Positions 49,632 through 49,709 of a stretch of 49,709 nucleotides of DNA are shown here, piece after piece. The DNA is from Hespellia sp. GTDB lineage: Bacteria; Bacillota; Clostridia; Lachnospirales; Lachnospiraceae. The stretch covers positions 1 through 49,709 of the forward strand of contig JAAVXR010000053.1 in assembly GCA_022790755.1 (NCBI GenBank). The letters are read 5' to 3'. How positions within the stretch are numbered: the stretch's first letter is position 1; every line of letters starts with the position of its first letter. The notes under the pieces are model-generated. The model had not been told where the DNA came from, did not search any database, and saw only the letters and a program-made list of their open reading frames with translations. A program made the position numbers and the translations under genes.

Positions 49632-49709
49632 GGAGAAGTACCCAAGCTGGCCGAAGGGGCCCCCCTGGAAAGGGAGTAGGTCGTTGATAGCGGCGCGAGG
49701 GTTCAAATC
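49632..49709 (+). tRNA. tRNA-Ser (anticodon GGA), truncated by the window end
   Basis: Begins GGAGAAGTACCCAAGCTGGC. The anticodon stem-loop has loop CTGGAAA, giving GGA, and a class II variable arm and the start of the T-arm (GAGGGTTCAAATC) follow. The acceptor 3' strand is outside the window. Confidence 0.93.

Noticed and set aside
1..49709. CRISPR arrays, insertion sequences, prophage genes, rRNA
   Set aside because: No regularly spaced repeats with unique spacers, no transposase, integrase or phage structural genes, and no rRNA sequence were seen on either strand.

Overview
The window looks like a chromosomal segment of a low-to-mid GC, endospore-forming Firmicute, most probably a Lachnospiraceae-type clostridium. 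Reasons: spoIIA and spoVA sporulation genes, many genes typical of that family (LTA-synthase-like sulfatase, DUF4358, MBOAT/DHHW, YitT, DUF2164, split purine genes), purine-rich Shine-Dalgarno sites, and many TTG/GTG starts. No phage, insertion sequence, CRISPR array or rRNA was seen. Two serine tRNA genes close the window; the second is cut by its end.

Layout. 1-496: orphan intergenic DNA. 497-7175: valS, an LTA-synthase-like membrane enzyme, a 45-residue small gene and a membrane TPR protein. 7288-8749: spoIIAA-spoIIAB-sigF. 8910-10586: a 53-residue small gene plus spoVAA-AB-AC, behind a SigG-type promoter and closed by a terminator. 10810-18360: about 8 kb of accessory genes that separate spoVAC from spoVAD. 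They are a metallo-hydrolase, a decayed adenylate-forming ligase, a MntA/HepT toxin-antitoxin pair, a second metallo-hydrolase, and a four-gene exopolymer O-acetylation-type cluster. 18416-19798: spoVAD-spoVAE with their own SigG-type promoter.

20072-28909: a Na/Pi cotransporter with an elaborate leader, an ABC export operon with a secreted partner, a divergent two-gene unit (cytidylate-kinase-like protein and an 87-residue protein) whose leader matches that of the Na/Pi gene, a PfoR/PTS-IIC-like membrane protein and a small alarmone synthetase. 28939-29448: two inverted, homologous, long-armed palindromic elements. 29557-36592: YitT, two unknown membrane proteins, an AraC regulator, a DapF homologue with both catalytic cysteines replaced by serine, rplM-rpsI and DUF2164. 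36627-38524: a GntR/ABC transporter operon. 38784-42925: thiE-HAD-thiD and a two-gene replacement for PurH. 43456-49207: tsaE-tsaB-rimI, small regulators, an RNase Z-like protein, tsaD and ispD.

How the genes work together. Forespore commitment (spoIIA) lies beside the forespore-expressed dipicolinate channel genes (spoVA). The t6A tRNA-modification genes tsaE, tsaB and tsaD are near-neighbours. Thiamine salvage and the last two steps of IMP synthesis form compact units.

The most unusual signals are: (1) the palindromic element pair at 28939-29448, with a conserved 107-bp core and unrelated long arms; (2) the spoVAD start region, where a terminator hairpin, a SigG promoter and the Shine-Dalgarno site are superimposed; (3) a leader motif shared by the Na/Pi transporter and the kinase-like gene; and (4) the Ser/Ser DapF homologue.
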